Assembly (NCBI GenBank): GCA_963839175.1
Contig: CAWIUB010000010.1
Coordinates: 186,001-250,000 of the forward strand
Direction: 5' to 3'
Length of the DNA: 64,000 nt
Source: CAWIUB01 sp963839175
GTDB taxonomy: Bacteria > Actinomycetota > Actinomycetes > Mycobacteriales > Jatrophihabitantaceae
Within the stretch, counting starts at the first letter, position 1. The number at the start of each line of letters is the position of its first letter. The translations under genes and the position numbers were made by a program. The notes beneath the pieces were generated by a model. The model had not been told where the DNA came from. It made no database searches and saw nothing but the letters and a program-made list of their open reading frames with translations. Of the stretch, positions 1-8,654 are shown piece after piece.

Positions 1-565
1 CCAACTGGCCGGCCCGCCGCTTCGCCTCCTCGTAGCTCTCGTAGACCTGGGCAACGGTGGCGGGCGAGGTCGGTGGCTGACGACCCGCTGCGACCGCCCG
101 CGCCGGGTAGTCGGTGGGCGTGACGAGGACGGCCTTGGCCCACTCGATCTCGGCGGCCAGATCGCGCAGCTCGGCCCGGTCCGTCCGCAGCCGAGCCCGG
201 GTCGCCGCGCTGCCGACCAGCCGCAACGGGTTGTCGACGACAGCGGGCATGGCGCCGCCGAGCACCCGCGGGGCGAAGTAGTTGAGCTGCCGTAGCGCCG
301 CGGCGTGGAAGGTCCGCGCCTGCACCCCGGCGGCGCCGAGCCGCCGCAGCCGGGTGCGCAGTTCACTGGCCGCCCGCGCGGTGAACGTGACTGCCAGCAG
401 CTGTCCCGCTGGCACGGCGCCGGACCGCACCGCGTAGGCGATGCGGTGGGTGATGGCCCGCGTCTTCCCGGTGCCCGCACCGGCGAGGATGCAGACCGGA
501 CCACGGACCGCCTCGGCGGCCTCGCGCTGCTCCGGGTCGAGGCCGGCCAGGACGTGCTCACTCAC
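1..565 (-). CDS. uvrD2: UvrD2-type superfamily I DNA helicase, N-terminal part
   Basis: This is the first 188 codons of a UvrD/Rep-type ATP-dependent 3'-5' DNA helicase; the gene runs off the left edge. The protein opens MSEHVLAGLDPEQREAA (Q-motif region), followed by Walker A GAGTGKT near residue 30, motif Ia (VTFTARAASELRTRL) and the VQARTFHAAALRQL segment that resembles UvrD2. I chose the GTG at 563-565 because the helicase homology begins directly after it. It is divergent from mycoredoxin, the arrangement found in mycobacteria, where uvrD2 neighbours mrx1 and nudC. The HRDC and C-terminal domains that would confirm UvrD2 lie outside the window, so the UvrD2 assignment rests on N-terminal similarity and synteny. 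Confidence 0.85.
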   Translation of the reverse strand, partial: MSEHVLAGLDPEQREAAEAVRGPVCILAGAGTGKTRAITHRIAYAVRSGAVPAGQLLAVTFTARAASELRTRLRRLGAAGVQARTFHAAALRQLNYFAPRVLGGAMPAVVDNPLRLVGSAATRARLRTDRAELRDLAAEIEWAKAVLVTPTDYPARAVAAGRQPPTSPATVAQVYESYEEAKRRAGQL

Positions 566-730
566 GTCGTGATCGTGCCAGCGCACACCGACGGTCCCGC
601 ACCGCGGGTCCACCGACGCTCTTTGACGAAACGCCCGCCGCCCCGCGACGTGATGTCGGGCATCATCTGGAATCGGCCAGCGGCGTCCCACTGCTAACAT
701 GTCAGATCGCCGTGAGGGACTGCGACGCCC

Positions 731-964
731 ATGATGACGATGTACACCACGACGTGGTGCGGCTACTGCGTGAGCCTCAAGCATGGCCTGGACCGGATCG
801 GCATCCGGTACGCGGAGATCAACATCGAGCAGGACGCCGCGGCGGCCGAACGGCTCATGCGCGTCAACGGCGGAAATCAGACCGTCCCGACCGTGGTCTT
901 CCCCGACGGCTCCGCGCTGACCGGCCCCAGCGTCGAGCAGGTCGCAGCACAGCTGGCACCGTGA
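731..964 (+). CDS. mrx1: Mycoredoxin (glutaredoxin-like, CGYC active site)
   Basis: A 77-residue thioredoxin-fold protein with the active site WCGYC at residues 9-13 and the cis-proline segment TVPTVVF near residue 52, followed by GPS, as in glutaredoxins. In actinobacteria this family reduces mycothiol-mixed disulfides. The ATG at 731 follows a purine-rich GTGAGGGA; a second ATG is immediately adjacent. Its stop codon overlaps the GTG of the next gene at 961, so the two are probably co-transcribed. Its position next to uvrD2 and near nudC matches the mycobacterial mrx1 locus. Confidence 0.9.
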   Translation: MMTMYTTTWCGYCVSLKHGLDRIGIRYAEINIEQDAAAAERLMRVNGGNQTVPTVVFPDGSALTGPSVEQVAAQLAP

Positions 965-1590
965 CTGCGCGCCGGTTTCGCGCGGTCGCCGACCCGGCCA
1001 CAGTGCTGGCGGCCGACCTGGACGCAGTCATCAGCACCCACCCGTTGCGCGTGGCGGTAGACGGGCCTGCGTGCGCAGATCCCCATCGGCTGGCCACCTC
1101 CCTGGGCGAGCTGTTGCGGGCTCGGGGACGTCCGACGCGGCACGTCCGTGCCGATATGTTCTGGCGCGATGCCTCGCTCCGACTGGAGCACGGCCGTCGC
1201 GACGTACAGGCCCTTCCTGGCTGGCTCGATGCCGAAGCGATGCGCCGCGAGGTGCTGGTCCCGCTCGGGCCGCGCGGAAGCGGGAAATACCTGCCGTCGC
1301 TGCGAGACCCGTCAACCAACCGCGTCACGCGGGAGCCGCCCGTACGTGCAGCGGATCGGGCGATCGTGTTGATCAGCGGGTGGCTGCTGCTGGGCCGTGG
1401 CCTCCCGTTCGACCGGACGATCCACCTCGCCGTCAGCGCCGCCGCGCGCCGTCGGCGGACGAGCACGGAGTGGCACTGGACGCTGCCCGCGTTCGACGAC
1501 TACGACCGCGACGTCGATCCCGTCGGCACGGCCGATCTCGTCGTACGCTGCGACGACCCGGTCCGTCCTGCGATCAGCACTGGCAGCTAA
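961..1590 (+). CDS. Uridine-kinase-like protein with degenerate P-loop
   Basis: A 209-residue protein starting at GTG 961, overlapping the mrx1 stop. The strand after the first 25 residues, RVAVDGPACADPHRLA, aligns with the P-loop region of actinobacterial uridine/cytidine kinase-like P-loop proteins, but the GxxxxGK[ST] consensus is lost: there is no GK pair. Later segments fit that family: RADMFWRDASLRLEHGRRD, then LDAEAMRREVLVPLGPRGSGKYLPSLRD, and a C-terminal HLAVSAAARRRRT. I infer a uridine-kinase fold that has probably lost or changed its nucleotide phosphate-binding site. The function is unknown. A frameshift is unlikely because the frame stays open and the family pattern persists on both sides of the altered loop. 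Confidence 0.6.
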   Translation: MTARRFRAVADPATVLAADLDAVISTHPLRVAVDGPACADPHRLATSLGELLRARGRPTRHVRADMFWRDASLRLEHGRRDVQALPGWLDAEAMRREVLVPLGPRGSGKYLPSLRDPSTNRVTREPPVRAADRAIVLISGWLLLGRGLPFDRTIHLAVSAAARRRRTSTEWHWTLPAFDDYDRDVDPVGTADLVVRCDDPVRPAISTGS

Positions 1591-1639
1591 GCGAGCAGAC
1601 GGTGACGCCCTTCTCGTCCGGCTGCACGTATGACGATGT

Positions 1640-2542
1640 TCAAAGGTCACCGGCCAGCCAGCGATCGATCAGGTAACGGGAGATCGACAGCTTCGGCGAG
1701 ATCGCTTGCAGGGTCGCTGCCGGGTCCGGCTCCGCACCACTGTCAACCCACGCGGCTGCCCGACCGACCTCGGCGCGGGTGAACCAACCCGCCTCGACCA
1801 CCTCGATCCCGTCGACGTGCAGGGAAGCGTCGCCGTCGACCCGGGAGGCGAAGCCCAGCATGATCGACGCGGGAAACGGCCACGGCTGGCTGGCCACGTA
1901 GCGGATGTCCGTGACCGCGACGCCGACCTCCTCATGGATCTCCCGAGCTACCGCGCCCTCGAGCGACTCGCCGGGCTCGACGAACCCCGCAAGCGTGGAG
2001 AATCTGCCGGCGCCCCAGGCAGTACCCCGGCCGAGCAAGCACCGATCACCTCCGTCGTGAACCACGACGATCACGGCCGGATCGGTGCGCGGGAAGTGCT
2101 GGCTCCCGTCGTAGGGGCAGGTGCGGGTCCAGCCAGCCTGCGATTCGGCGGTCGGCGTTCCGCAGACCGGGCAGTGCGTATGGCGGCCGTGCCACAGCTG
2201 AAGGGCAACAGCGCTCGTGAGCAGGCTGGCCTCCAGATCGTCGCCGGCGACGCCGACCTGGCGCAGGTTGGCCCATCCCCCGCCGGCCGGCACGGTGGCT
2301 GAGAAGTAGGTGATGCCATCGACCACGCCGAGCAGCCGGCGAGGCGCGGTCGCGTCCACGTCGGCGGGCTGGGCGTAGGCCAGCCGCACCGCTCCCTCGA
2401 GCTGTTCGACGGGCGATGTGCCGTCCGGCCCGACCAGGATGACCCGCGCCGACGACCACGCGTCCGCGAGCCAATCGGGGTCGCCGCGGTGGTGTGCCGC
2501 CCGGTCGTAGCGAGCCCGGCCGAGCGGCGGCAGCTCGGTCAT
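1640..2542 (-). CDS. nudC: NAD(+)/NADH diphosphatase NudC (Nudix hydrolase)
   Basis: A 300-residue protein with the NudC layout: an N-terminal NUDIX-like domain, a zinc-ribbon remnant (CPVC near residue 120, then a third Cys in TCPYD where the fourth Cys is replaced by Asp), and a Nudix box GFVEPGESLEGAVAREIHEE near residues 193-212. The SQPWPFP segment that follows the box is the NudC-specific signature. Family members hydrolyse NAD(H) to NMN(H) and AMP and can remove NAD caps from RNA. Its ATG overlaps the stop of the upstream M16 peptidase by one base (TGATG), so it is the last gene of a five-gene operon. Confidence 0.93.
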   Translation of the reverse strand: MTELPPLGRARYDRAAHHRGDPDWLADAWSSARVILVGPDGTSPVEQLEGAVRLAYAQPADVDATAPRRLLGVVDGITYFSATVPAGGGWANLRQVGVAGDDLEASLLTSAVALQLWHGRHTHCPVCGTPTAESQAGWTRTCPYDGSQHFPRTDPAVIVVVHDGGDRCLLGRGTAWGAGRFSTLAGFVEPGESLEGAVAREIHEEVGVAVTDIRYVASQPWPFPASIMLGFASRVDGDASLHVDGIEVVEAGWFTRAEVGRAAAWVDSGAEPDPAATLQAISPKLSISRYLIDRWLAGDL

Positions 2543-3867
2543 CAGGTCGCGGGCTGGACGACCGGTGTGAGCGCGGCAAGCGGCCCAGCCACCTGTGCCG
2601 CATCGCCGACTACGACGCTGACCAGCCCAGCCGGCCCGAAGAACTGCGCTGCGGCCGAGTTGACGTCGCCGATCGACACCGTCGCCAGTCGTTGCGGGTG
2701 CTCGGCCAGCCAGTCCACCGAGAGCCCCGTCCCGGCCAGCGATGCCAGCGTGGAGGCAAGTCCTGCCTGCGTCGCGGTGGACAGCGCGAGCGAGCCGATC
2801 GCGTACTGGCGTACGGATGCGAGCTCGTCCTGGGTCACTGGCAAGGACGAGATCTTGCCGAGTTCGTAGAGGGTTTCCAGGAAGGCCGGCGCCGTGACCT
2901 CGGTGGCCACGTCGGCGTCGAGCAAGAGCACCGACCCCAGGGTGTTGTGCTCGATGCGGCTGTGCGGCCCGTAGGTGTAACCCTTGTCCTCGCGGATGTT
3001 CTCGTTCCAGCGAGACGAGAAATAGCCGCCGAAGATGAGATTGGCCAGCTGCAAGGCAGGGTAGTCCGGGTGGTCACGAGGCAGCGCGCGACCACCGAGA
3101 CGCAACGTCGACTGGACGGAGCCTGGACGGTCGACCAGCACGAGCGCGCCCGGCTCGATCGGCGGCAGCTTCGGCGCCCGCGATCGGGTCGGGGCGCCCA
3201 TCCAGTCCGCGAGCGCCGCTTCCACCACGTCCAGCGTCCGGGCGGGAGAGACGTCTCCGACCACGACGAGCGCCGCGCCGTCGGGGAGCACCCGCTGCGC
3301 GTGCAGCGTCCTGACCTGAGCGGCGGTGGCCGCGGCCACATCGCCGGTCTGCGGCAGATCGCGCGCATAGGGATGGTCGCCGTACAGCCGCTGCGCGAGC
3401 GCCTCCCCCGCGACGACGCCCGCGCGCGACCGGGCGATGGTCAGTTTCTCGACCAGCCGGTCCCGCTCCGCGTCGGCCTCACCAGCGGGGTAGGACGCGC
3501 TGGTGAGCACGTCGGCCAGCAGCGCGAGCAGCGGTCGCAGGTTTGCGGCCAGCACGTTGCCGGAGAACATCAGCCGATCGGCGTCGACGCCGACGCCGAG
3601 GTCGCCGCCCAGCGCCTGCACCGCCGCGGCCAGACCCGTACGGTCCAGTTCGCCCGCGCCGGTCAGTGCGGCACTGGACAGCAGCGATGCGCGCGCGGCA
3701 TGGCCGGCCCGGGCGGACAGGAATGGGATGCGCAACCGCAGTTCGACCAGCGGCACTCCGGGCTTGCGGACCGCAAGTACCCGCATGCCCGAGTCGAGCG
3801 TGCGCTCGGCGGTCGTCAGCTTCCTGGGCCGCCGCGGCGCGGTGAGCGCGGGCACGGTGGCCGTCAC
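2542..3867 (-). CDS. M16-family peptidase-like subunit lacking the zinc motif
   Basis: A 441-residue insulinase/pitrilysin-family protein. The position where M16 catalytic subunits have HxxEH instead reads GHAARASLLSSA, so the zinc site is absent. The C-terminal half keeps the R-Y signature of non-catalytic M16 subunits (YFSSRWNENIREDKGYTYG). It follows the HxxEH-containing subunit with a 4-base ATGA overlap. By analogy with bacterial M16 pairs, the two probably form a heterodimeric protease in which this chain supplies substrate-binding residues; that is inference. Substrate unknown. Confidence 0.88.
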   Translation of the reverse strand: MTATVPALTAPRRPRKLTTAERTLDSGMRVLAVRKPGVPLVELRLRIPFLSARAGHAARASLLSSAALTGAGELDRTGLAAAVQALGGDLGVGVDADRLMFSGNVLAANLRPLLALLADVLTSASYPAGEADAERDRLVEKLTIARSRAGVVAGEALAQRLYGDHPYARDLPQTGDVAAATAAQVRTLHAQRVLPDGAALVVVGDVSPARTLDVVEAALADWMGAPTRSRAPKLPPIEPGALVLVDRPGSVQSTLRLGGRALPRDHPDYPALQLANLIFGGYFSSRWNENIREDKGYTYGPHSRIEHNTLGSVLLLDADVATEVTAPAFLETLYELGKISSLPVTQDELASVRQYAIGSLALSTATQAGLASTLASLAGTGLSVDWLAEHPQRLATVSIGDVNSAAAQFFGPAGLVSVVVGDAAQVAGPLAALTPVVQPAT

Positions 3868-5180
3868 CGCTGCCCACCCCCCGCCAGCAGCTCGACCACA
3901 GCCCGTCGGTCCGGGCGGAGCTCCATGGCCGCAGCCTGCACCTGGGTCGCGGTAACCCGGGCGAGCAGGCCAGGCAGTTCGCTGATCAACTCGGCCCGGC
4001 CGTGGATCAATTCGAACTTCGCGAACTCCAGGGTCCGGGAGATAACGGCGTCCAGTTCGCGCAGCAGCACACTGACCAGCCGCACTCGCACCCGGTCGAG
4101 CTCGCCGGGTTCCAGTCCCTCCGTGGCGACGCGGTCGAGCTCTTCGTCGACGCCGGTGAGGATGCGCTCCAGCGCCGCCGCATCCGGATAGTGCGCGGTG
4201 ATCGTGAATGCCGTGGGATCACGTTCGTCGAATGGGTCACCGAATTCGCCGACGTACGCCGCGACGTCCGTGACGAGACGATCGCGTTGCACCAGCCGTC
4301 GTTGCAACCGGGACGCGTCGCCGTCGCTGAGCAGCTCAGCCAGCAGCACGTGGGCCAGGTGCTCGTCCAGCTGGCGCACCGGATCGGGGATGCGGTAGCC
4401 GACCGCGACAGCGGGGATCGGTGCGTGCGCATCGTGCGTCTGGGCGCGTCGTTCGGCGGTGAGCGGGGGCTCGCCGAAGTCGGGCCGCTTAGGCGCTCGT
4501 CGCTTGGGTATCGCCGCGAAATGCTGGTCGATCAGGGAGATCGTGCCGTCGACGTCCAGGTCGCCTGCGACCGCGAGGACCGCGTTGGCGGGCGCGTAGT
4601 ACGTGGCGAAGAAGTCCGCCGCATCCTCAACGGTCGCGCTCTGCAGATCCTCGAAACCGCCATACCCATTGTGCGAGTTCGCGAACGTGTCAAACAGCAC
4701 GGGTGGCAGCTCGAGCCACGGGAAACCCCCGTACGGGCGGTTCAGGACGTTGACCCGGATCTCCTCCTTGACGACCGCGATCTGGTTGACCAGGTTCTCC
4801 TCGGTGATCCGGGGCGAGAGCATCCGGTCGGCTTCGAGGAACAGCCCGCGTTCGAGGGCATTGGAGGGCAGCGCCTCGAAGTAGTTCGTGTAGTCGAAGT
4901 GGGTGCTGCCGTTGAACGTTCCGCCCGAGGATTGGACGTAGCGGAAGTGCGCGAGTTTCTCCAGATTCGCCGACCCCTGGAACATCAGGTGCTCGAACAG
5001 GTGGGCGAAGCCGGTGCGTCCCTCGGGCTCGGACCGGATGCCGACATCGTAGAGCACGCCGACGCCGACGACCGGCGCGGATCGGTCGGGTGCGAGCACC
5101 ACGCGCAGCCCGTTGGAGAGCGTGGCGTGGTGCAGTTCAAAGGTGGGCGTCGCAGTAGGTCTCGGCACGACGATCACCAT
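3864..5180 (-). CDS. M16-family zinc metallopeptidase (HxxEH subunit)
   Basis: A 438-residue peptidase of the insulinase/processing-peptidase family. The inverted zinc motif HLFEH lies at residues 60-64, followed by LMFQGS; the distal Glu ligand probably lies in VVKEEIRVN about 75 residues later. I placed the start at ATG 5178-5180 (MVIVVPRPTATPTFELHH): the longer open frame running into the lipoprotein gene has no family similarity and would overlap it completely. It begins 20 bases after the lipoprotein stop and overlaps the second M16 gene. No signal peptide is seen, so it is likely cytoplasmic. Confidence 0.92.
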   Translation of the reverse strand: MVIVVPRPTATPTFELHHATLSNGLRVVLAPDRSAPVVGVGVLYDVGIRSEPEGRTGFAHLFEHLMFQGSANLEKLAHFRYVQSSGGTFNGSTHFDYTNYFEALPSNALERGLFLEADRMLSPRITEENLVNQIAVVKEEIRVNVLNRPYGGFPWLELPPVLFDTFANSHNGYGGFEDLQSATVEDAADFFATYYAPANAVLAVAGDLDVDGTISLIDQHFAAIPKRRAPKRPDFGEPPLTAERRAQTHDAHAPIPAVAVGYRIPDPVRQLDEHLAHVLLAELLSDGDASRLQRRLVQRDRLVTDVAAYVGEFGDPFDERDPTAFTITAHYPDAAALERILTGVDEELDRVATEGLEPGELDRVRVRLVSVLLRELDAVISRTLEFAKFELIHGRAELISELPGLLARVTATQVQAAAMELRPDRRAVVELLAGGGQR

Positions 5181-5200
5181 ACGGGGCGCCGGCACGTGTT

Positions 5201-5998
5201 TCAGGTGACCTTGATGCCCTTGATCAGCGCCGGAACGGACGGCCACAGCTGCCCGACGACGTCGGGCACCGAGATCATGAACGCGGAGCGGTGTGTCGCG
5301 TCCAGCTGGGCGACGAGCACCCAGAGCCGCTCTCTCCGCACCTTGAGTCCCGCGGTTGCCGCGTAGGTTGGGTCGAGCGTGATCAGCGTCTGTACCAGGT
5401 GAGCGGGTACGCCTGCGCCGATCGTCGTGTCGGTGCTTGATTCGGTCGTCGCGGTGGGGTTGTCGCCGTAGTCGGTCTGGACGAGCAGGTCGGTGAGCAG
5501 CGTCGACGCCGCGCTCACATCCCCGCCGGCCGACGGGCTGATGGGTGCCGAGCTCTCGTCCAGCACCCAGTTGGTGTCGACCTGCTTGGTGACCTCGACC
5601 GTCCAGATCGACGCGCCGAACGAGGCCGTCATCCCGGAGGTGATGCAGGCGTAGCTGAGACGGGCATCCGGGTCGATGATGCTCGGGCACGTCGGCAGCC
5701 CCGGGGAGACGGGAGTCGACGTCGGCGTGGCCGGCGAACTCGGCGGGCGCGACGACGGCGCGGAGCTCGTCGGCGGGGCGAACGTCGACGGCGGCGGCGG
5801 ACTCGATGCGAACGTGGCCGCGGGCCGCCCCGATCCCGTGACGTCGGCCGTGCACGCGGCGAGGCCAACGACCGCGAAACCGGCGACCAGTAGCCAGCGC
5901 CCACGTCGTCTGCCGAGGCGCCTGGACCGACGGTCGGCGCGTGGTTTGCCGAGGCGCCTGGACCGACGGTCGGCGCGCCACGTTCGGTGGCCCTTCAT
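5201..5998 (-). CDS. Putative lipoprotein, Pro/Ser/Thr-rich after the lipobox
   Basis: A 265-residue protein with an Arg-rich N-terminus, a hydrophobic segment (WLLVAGFAVVGLAAC) and a lipobox LAAC near residue 49. A flexible Pro/Ser/Thr-rich linker follows, then a globular domain of about 170 residues that I do not recognise. The basic leader is unusually long because a 36-base unit is duplicated in tandem (see the repeat entry), giving RADRRSRRLG twice. Its ATG overlaps the M20 peptidase stop (ATGA) and it precedes the M16 pair, so it is co-transcribed with peptidases; a role with them is speculation. Confidence 0.75.
   Translation of the reverse strand: MKGHRTWRADRRSRRLGKPRADRRSRRLGRRRGRWLLVAGFAVVGLAACTADVTGSGRPAATFASSPPPPSTFAPPTSSAPSSRPPSSPATPTSTPVSPGLPTCPSIIDPDARLSYACITSGMTASFGASIWTVEVTKQVDTNWVLDESSAPISPSAGGDVSAASTLLTDLLVQTDYGDNPTATTESSTDTTIGAGVPAHLVQTLITLDPTYAATAGLKVRRERLWVLVAQLDATHRSAFMISVPDVVGQLWPSVPALIKGIKVT
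5911..5977. repeat. 31-bp perfect direct repeat in the lipoprotein leader
   Basis: The 31 bases at 5911-5941 recur exactly at 5947-5977, with a period of 36 bases (12 codons). The repeat keeps the frame and duplicates RADRRSRRLG in the cytoplasmic part of the lipoprotein signal peptide. It looks like a recent slippage or unequal-crossover event. Confidence 0.95.
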
Positions 5999-7404
5999 CG
6001 GGTGGCAGCGGCCAGCCCGGTTCGGCCGAGCCGGGCGAAGCCGGTCCAGAGCAGCGCCGCGGCCTCGGCGCCCTTGTACAGCATAGGCAGCGTGACCTTC
6101 TCGTTCGGCGCGTGGATCTGGTCGTCGGGCAGGCCTACGCCGAGAAATGCCAGCGGAACACCGAGCGCCTGCTGGATCGCGGCCTCCGGGCCGCTGCCGC
6201 CCTCACGGGTGGGCAGCACCGGACGGCCGTCGAACGCGGTGCTGATCGCCTCGGTCAGCGCCGCGTAGGCGGGGGTGTCGATGGGGACGAGGCAGGGCGC
6301 CACGCCGTCGCCCTCCCATTCGATGCCGGACTCGATGCCGTCCGGCGTCTGGGCCGCGACGAATGCCTCGACGGATTGGCGGATCTTGTCCGGGTGCTGG
6401 TCGGCGACCAGGCGGAACGACAGCTTTACGTGCGCATCGCTCGGCACGATCGTCTTCCCGCCCTCGCCCTGGTACCCGCCCCAGATGCCGTTGACCTCCG
6501 CGGTCGGACGGGCGCCGATCCGTTCCAGGGTGGAATAGCCCTGCTCGCCGGCGAGCGCCCGCGACTTCGTCACGCCGAGGAATTCGCTGTCGTCGTAGGG
6601 GATTTGCCTGAACAGCGCGCGCTCGGTGTCGGTCAGTTCGACGACGTCGTCGTAGAAGCCGGCGATCCGGACGCGCCCGTGATCGTCGTGCAGCGCTCCG
6701 GCGAGCCGCGCGATCGCGGTGGCCGGGTTGGGCACCGCGCCGCCAAAGACGCCAGAGTGCAGGTCGAGATCGGGGCCGTGGAAGTCGACGGTGCACGCCA
6801 CCAGTCCACGCATCCCGGTGACCGTGCTGGGCGTGTTGGTTCCGAGCACGCCAGTATCGGTGATGACGACCACGTCGCAGTCGAGCCGATCACGCTTCTG
6901 CACAAGAAGATCCTCGAAGTTCGGCGAGCCTGACTCCTCCTCGCCTTCGATCACGAACTTGAGGTTGACCGCGGGCGCGCTCCGTCCAGTCGCGGCTAGA
7001 TGGGCACGCAACCCGAGCAGGTGGAACAGCAACTGGCCCTTGTCGTCGGACGCTCCCCGCGCGCGCAGCATGTCGCCGTCGATCGTTGGTGCGAATGGGT
7101 CGGTGCGCCAAAGCTCGATCGGGTCGACCGGCTGCACGTCGTGGTGGCCGTAGACCACGACGGTCGGTGCCTGCGGGTCGTCGCTGGGCCATTCGGCGTA
7201 GACGGCCGGGTGTCCGGCGGTGGGCCAGATCTCCACGATCGGGAATCTGGTGCGGCGGGCGGCTTCGGCGAACCATTCCGCGCTGCGCTCGACGTCGGCG
7301 CGCCGATCAGGTTGGGCGCTGATGCCAGGGATGCGCAGCCACTGGTCGAGATCGGCCAGCAATTCGTCGCGATGCTGGGCGATGAACTCGCGCTCCGTCG
7401 TCAT
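5995..7404 (-). CDS. M20-family dipeptidase
   Basis: A 469-residue zinc di/tripeptidase of the M20/ArgE/CNDP group. Metal-ligand segments appear in order: VVVYGHHDVQP (His), GASDDKGQ (bridging Asp), EGEEESGS (catalytic Glu and ligand Glu), VVITDTG (Asp) and a C-terminal IHAPNEKV (His). The central dimerisation lid lies between about residues 200 and 350. The length matches the family. It is the first gene of the operon running to nudC. Family members hydrolyse dipeptides such as Cys-Gly or Xaa-His; the exact substrate cannot be read from the sequence. Confidence 0.93.
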   Translation of the reverse strand: MTTEREFIAQHRDELLADLDQWLRIPGISAQPDRRADVERSAEWFAEAARRTRFPIVEIWPTAGHPAVYAEWPSDDPQAPTVVVYGHHDVQPVDPIELWRTDPFAPTIDGDMLRARGASDDKGQLLFHLLGLRAHLAATGRSAPAVNLKFVIEGEEESGSPNFEDLLVQKRDRLDCDVVVITDTGVLGTNTPSTVTGMRGLVACTVDFHGPDLDLHSGVFGGAVPNPATAIARLAGALHDDHGRVRIAGFYDDVVELTDTERALFRQIPYDDSEFLGVTKSRALAGEQGYSTLERIGARPTAEVNGIWGGYQGEGGKTIVPSDAHVKLSFRLVADQHPDKIRQSVEAFVAAQTPDGIESGIEWEGDGVAPCLVPIDTPAYAALTEAISTAFDGRPVLPTREGGSGPEAAIQQALGVPLAFLGVGLPDDQIHAPNEKVTLPMLYKGAEAAALLWTGFARLGRTGLAAATR

Positions 7405-7432
7405 GACTGGCGACGATAGCCTGGCCTAGTGA

Positions 7433-7513
7433 GTGAGCATCGCTTGCGCGCCAAGAGCGCGCAGGTGGCACCGAGCGGAGCGAACGAGCGATGAGCGCTC
7501 GCGCGAAGAGCCA
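7433..7513. repeat. GC-rich palindromic intergenic element
   Basis: The stretch between the divergent M20 and FAD-oxidase genes is made of alternating gagc/gcgc blocks with inverted complementarity (for example GAGCATCGCTTGCGCGCC against GCGATGAGCGCTCGCGCG). It can be read as an open extension of the oxidase, but the peptide is low-complexity and Arg-rich. It has the look of a dispersed intergenic repeat of actinobacteria; copy number cannot be judged from one window. Confidence 0.35.
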
Positions 7514-8650
7514 GTGACGATGAGGCCTTCCGTCGATGCGGCGATCGTCGGCGCGGGTCTGATGGGGTCTGCCTCTGCATGGTCCGCGGCGCGTCGCGGC
7601 CTGTCGGTGGTCGTCCTCGAGCAGTTCGCCGTCGGCCACCTGGATGGCAGCTCGCACGGCAGCGCACGCATCGTGCGACGGGGGTACGCCGACGCGCTCT
7701 ACGCCCGGCTCACCGGCCGGGCCTTCGAGCTGTGGCGGGAGCTGGAGCTCGAGGCGGACGTCCCGCTGCTGCGCATGCTGGGCGGGATCGACCACGGCCC
7801 CCGCCGGACCGAGGCGGTGGCGGCTCGGCTGACGGAGGCGGGCGTCGCGCATGAGGTGATCGACGCCCAGGTGGCCGAACGTCGCTGGCCAGGAATGCGT
7901 TTCGCCGGGCCGGTCGTCTTCCACCCGCAGGCTGGCACGCTTGACGCGGCGGCCGCCGTCACCGCGTTTCTCGCCTCGGCCCGCCGGCACGGCGCCCAGG
8001 TCCGCGAATCCGCCGCCGTGACAGCGATCTCTCCGTCCACCGGCGGCGCAGTCTTGTCGTTGTCGGACGGGTCGCAGCTCCACGCGCGGCACGTCGTGGT
8101 TGCCGCGGGCGGTTGGGTGTCGGGACTGCTCGCGGACCTTGTCGAGCTGCCGCCACTCGCGGTGACGCAGCAGCACACGTTCCACTTCCCGCGGCTGGAT
8201 CCCGCCCAGCCGCCGTGGCCGAGCGTCATCCACCAGGACATCTCGGACGTGTACCACCTGGCTGGCGGCCGTGATGGCGGGCCGGGCGACGCCCGCAAGA
8301 TCGGCCAGCATGACGCGGGCCTGCCGACCACGGCCGGCGCGGGTCCGCGGACGCTGAATCCAGGCGCGCGGACCCGGGCGGTCGCGTACGTGCGGCAGTG
8401 GCTGCCAGGATTGGCGCCGACGCCGCAGGACGAGTCGACCTGCCTCTACACCACGACGCCCACCGAGGACTTCGTCCTCGATCGGGTTGGCCCGATTGTC
8501 GTCTGCTCGCCGTGCTCCGGGCACGGGGCCAAGTTCGCGTCGCTGATCGGCGAGCTAGTCACCGGGCTGATGACCGGCGACGGCACGGTGCCGCACCGGT
8601 TCCGGCTGCGCTCGCACACCCATGCGGCCCACCGCAAGGTCTCGCTGTGA
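7514..8650 (+). CDS. FAD-dependent oxidoreductase (DAO / monomeric sarcosine oxidase type)
   Basis: A protein of about 378 residues with the N-terminal dinucleotide-binding motif AAIVGAGLMGSASAW (GxGxxG) and the family signature GSSHGSARIVRRGY of monomeric sarcosine oxidase/N-methyltryptophan oxidase enzymes, where covalent FAD attachment and substrate arginines cluster. The C-terminal CSGHGAKFASLIGE is also typical: the flavin-linking Cys lies in this segment in the family. Starts at GTG 7514 or ATG 7520 are equally plausible; the upstream open frame is repeat-like. It oxidises N-methylated or other secondary amines in the family; the substrate is not predictable. It is convergent with vapC, 4 bases away. 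Confidence 0.85.
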   Translation: MTMRPSVDAAIVGAGLMGSASAWSAARRGLSVVVLEQFAVGHLDGSSHGSARIVRRGYADALYARLTGRAFELWRELELEADVPLLRMLGGIDHGPRRTEAVAARLTEAGVAHEVIDAQVAERRWPGMRFAGPVVFHPQAGTLDAAAAVTAFLASARRHGAQVRESAAVTAISPSTGGAVLSLSDGSQLHARHVVVAAGGWVSGLLADLVELPPLAVTQQHTFHFPRLDPAQPPWPSVIHQDISDVYHLAGGRDGGPGDARKIGQHDAGLPTTAGAGPRTLNPGARTRAVAYVRQWLPGLAPTPQDESTCLYTTTPTEDFVLDRVGPIVVCSPCSGHGAKFASLIGELVTGLMTGDGTVPHRFRLRSHTHAAHRKVSL

Positions 8651-8654
8651 AGCG

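Noticed and set aside
2494..5366. Long plus-strand frames opposite the two M16 peptidase genes
   Set aside because: Both M16 genes have clear family motifs and operon overlaps; the antisense frames are GC-codon artefacts.
5911..5977. CRISPR-like repeat
   Set aside because: Only two copies, no spacer of proper size, in-frame in a lipoprotein leader; no cas gene in the window.
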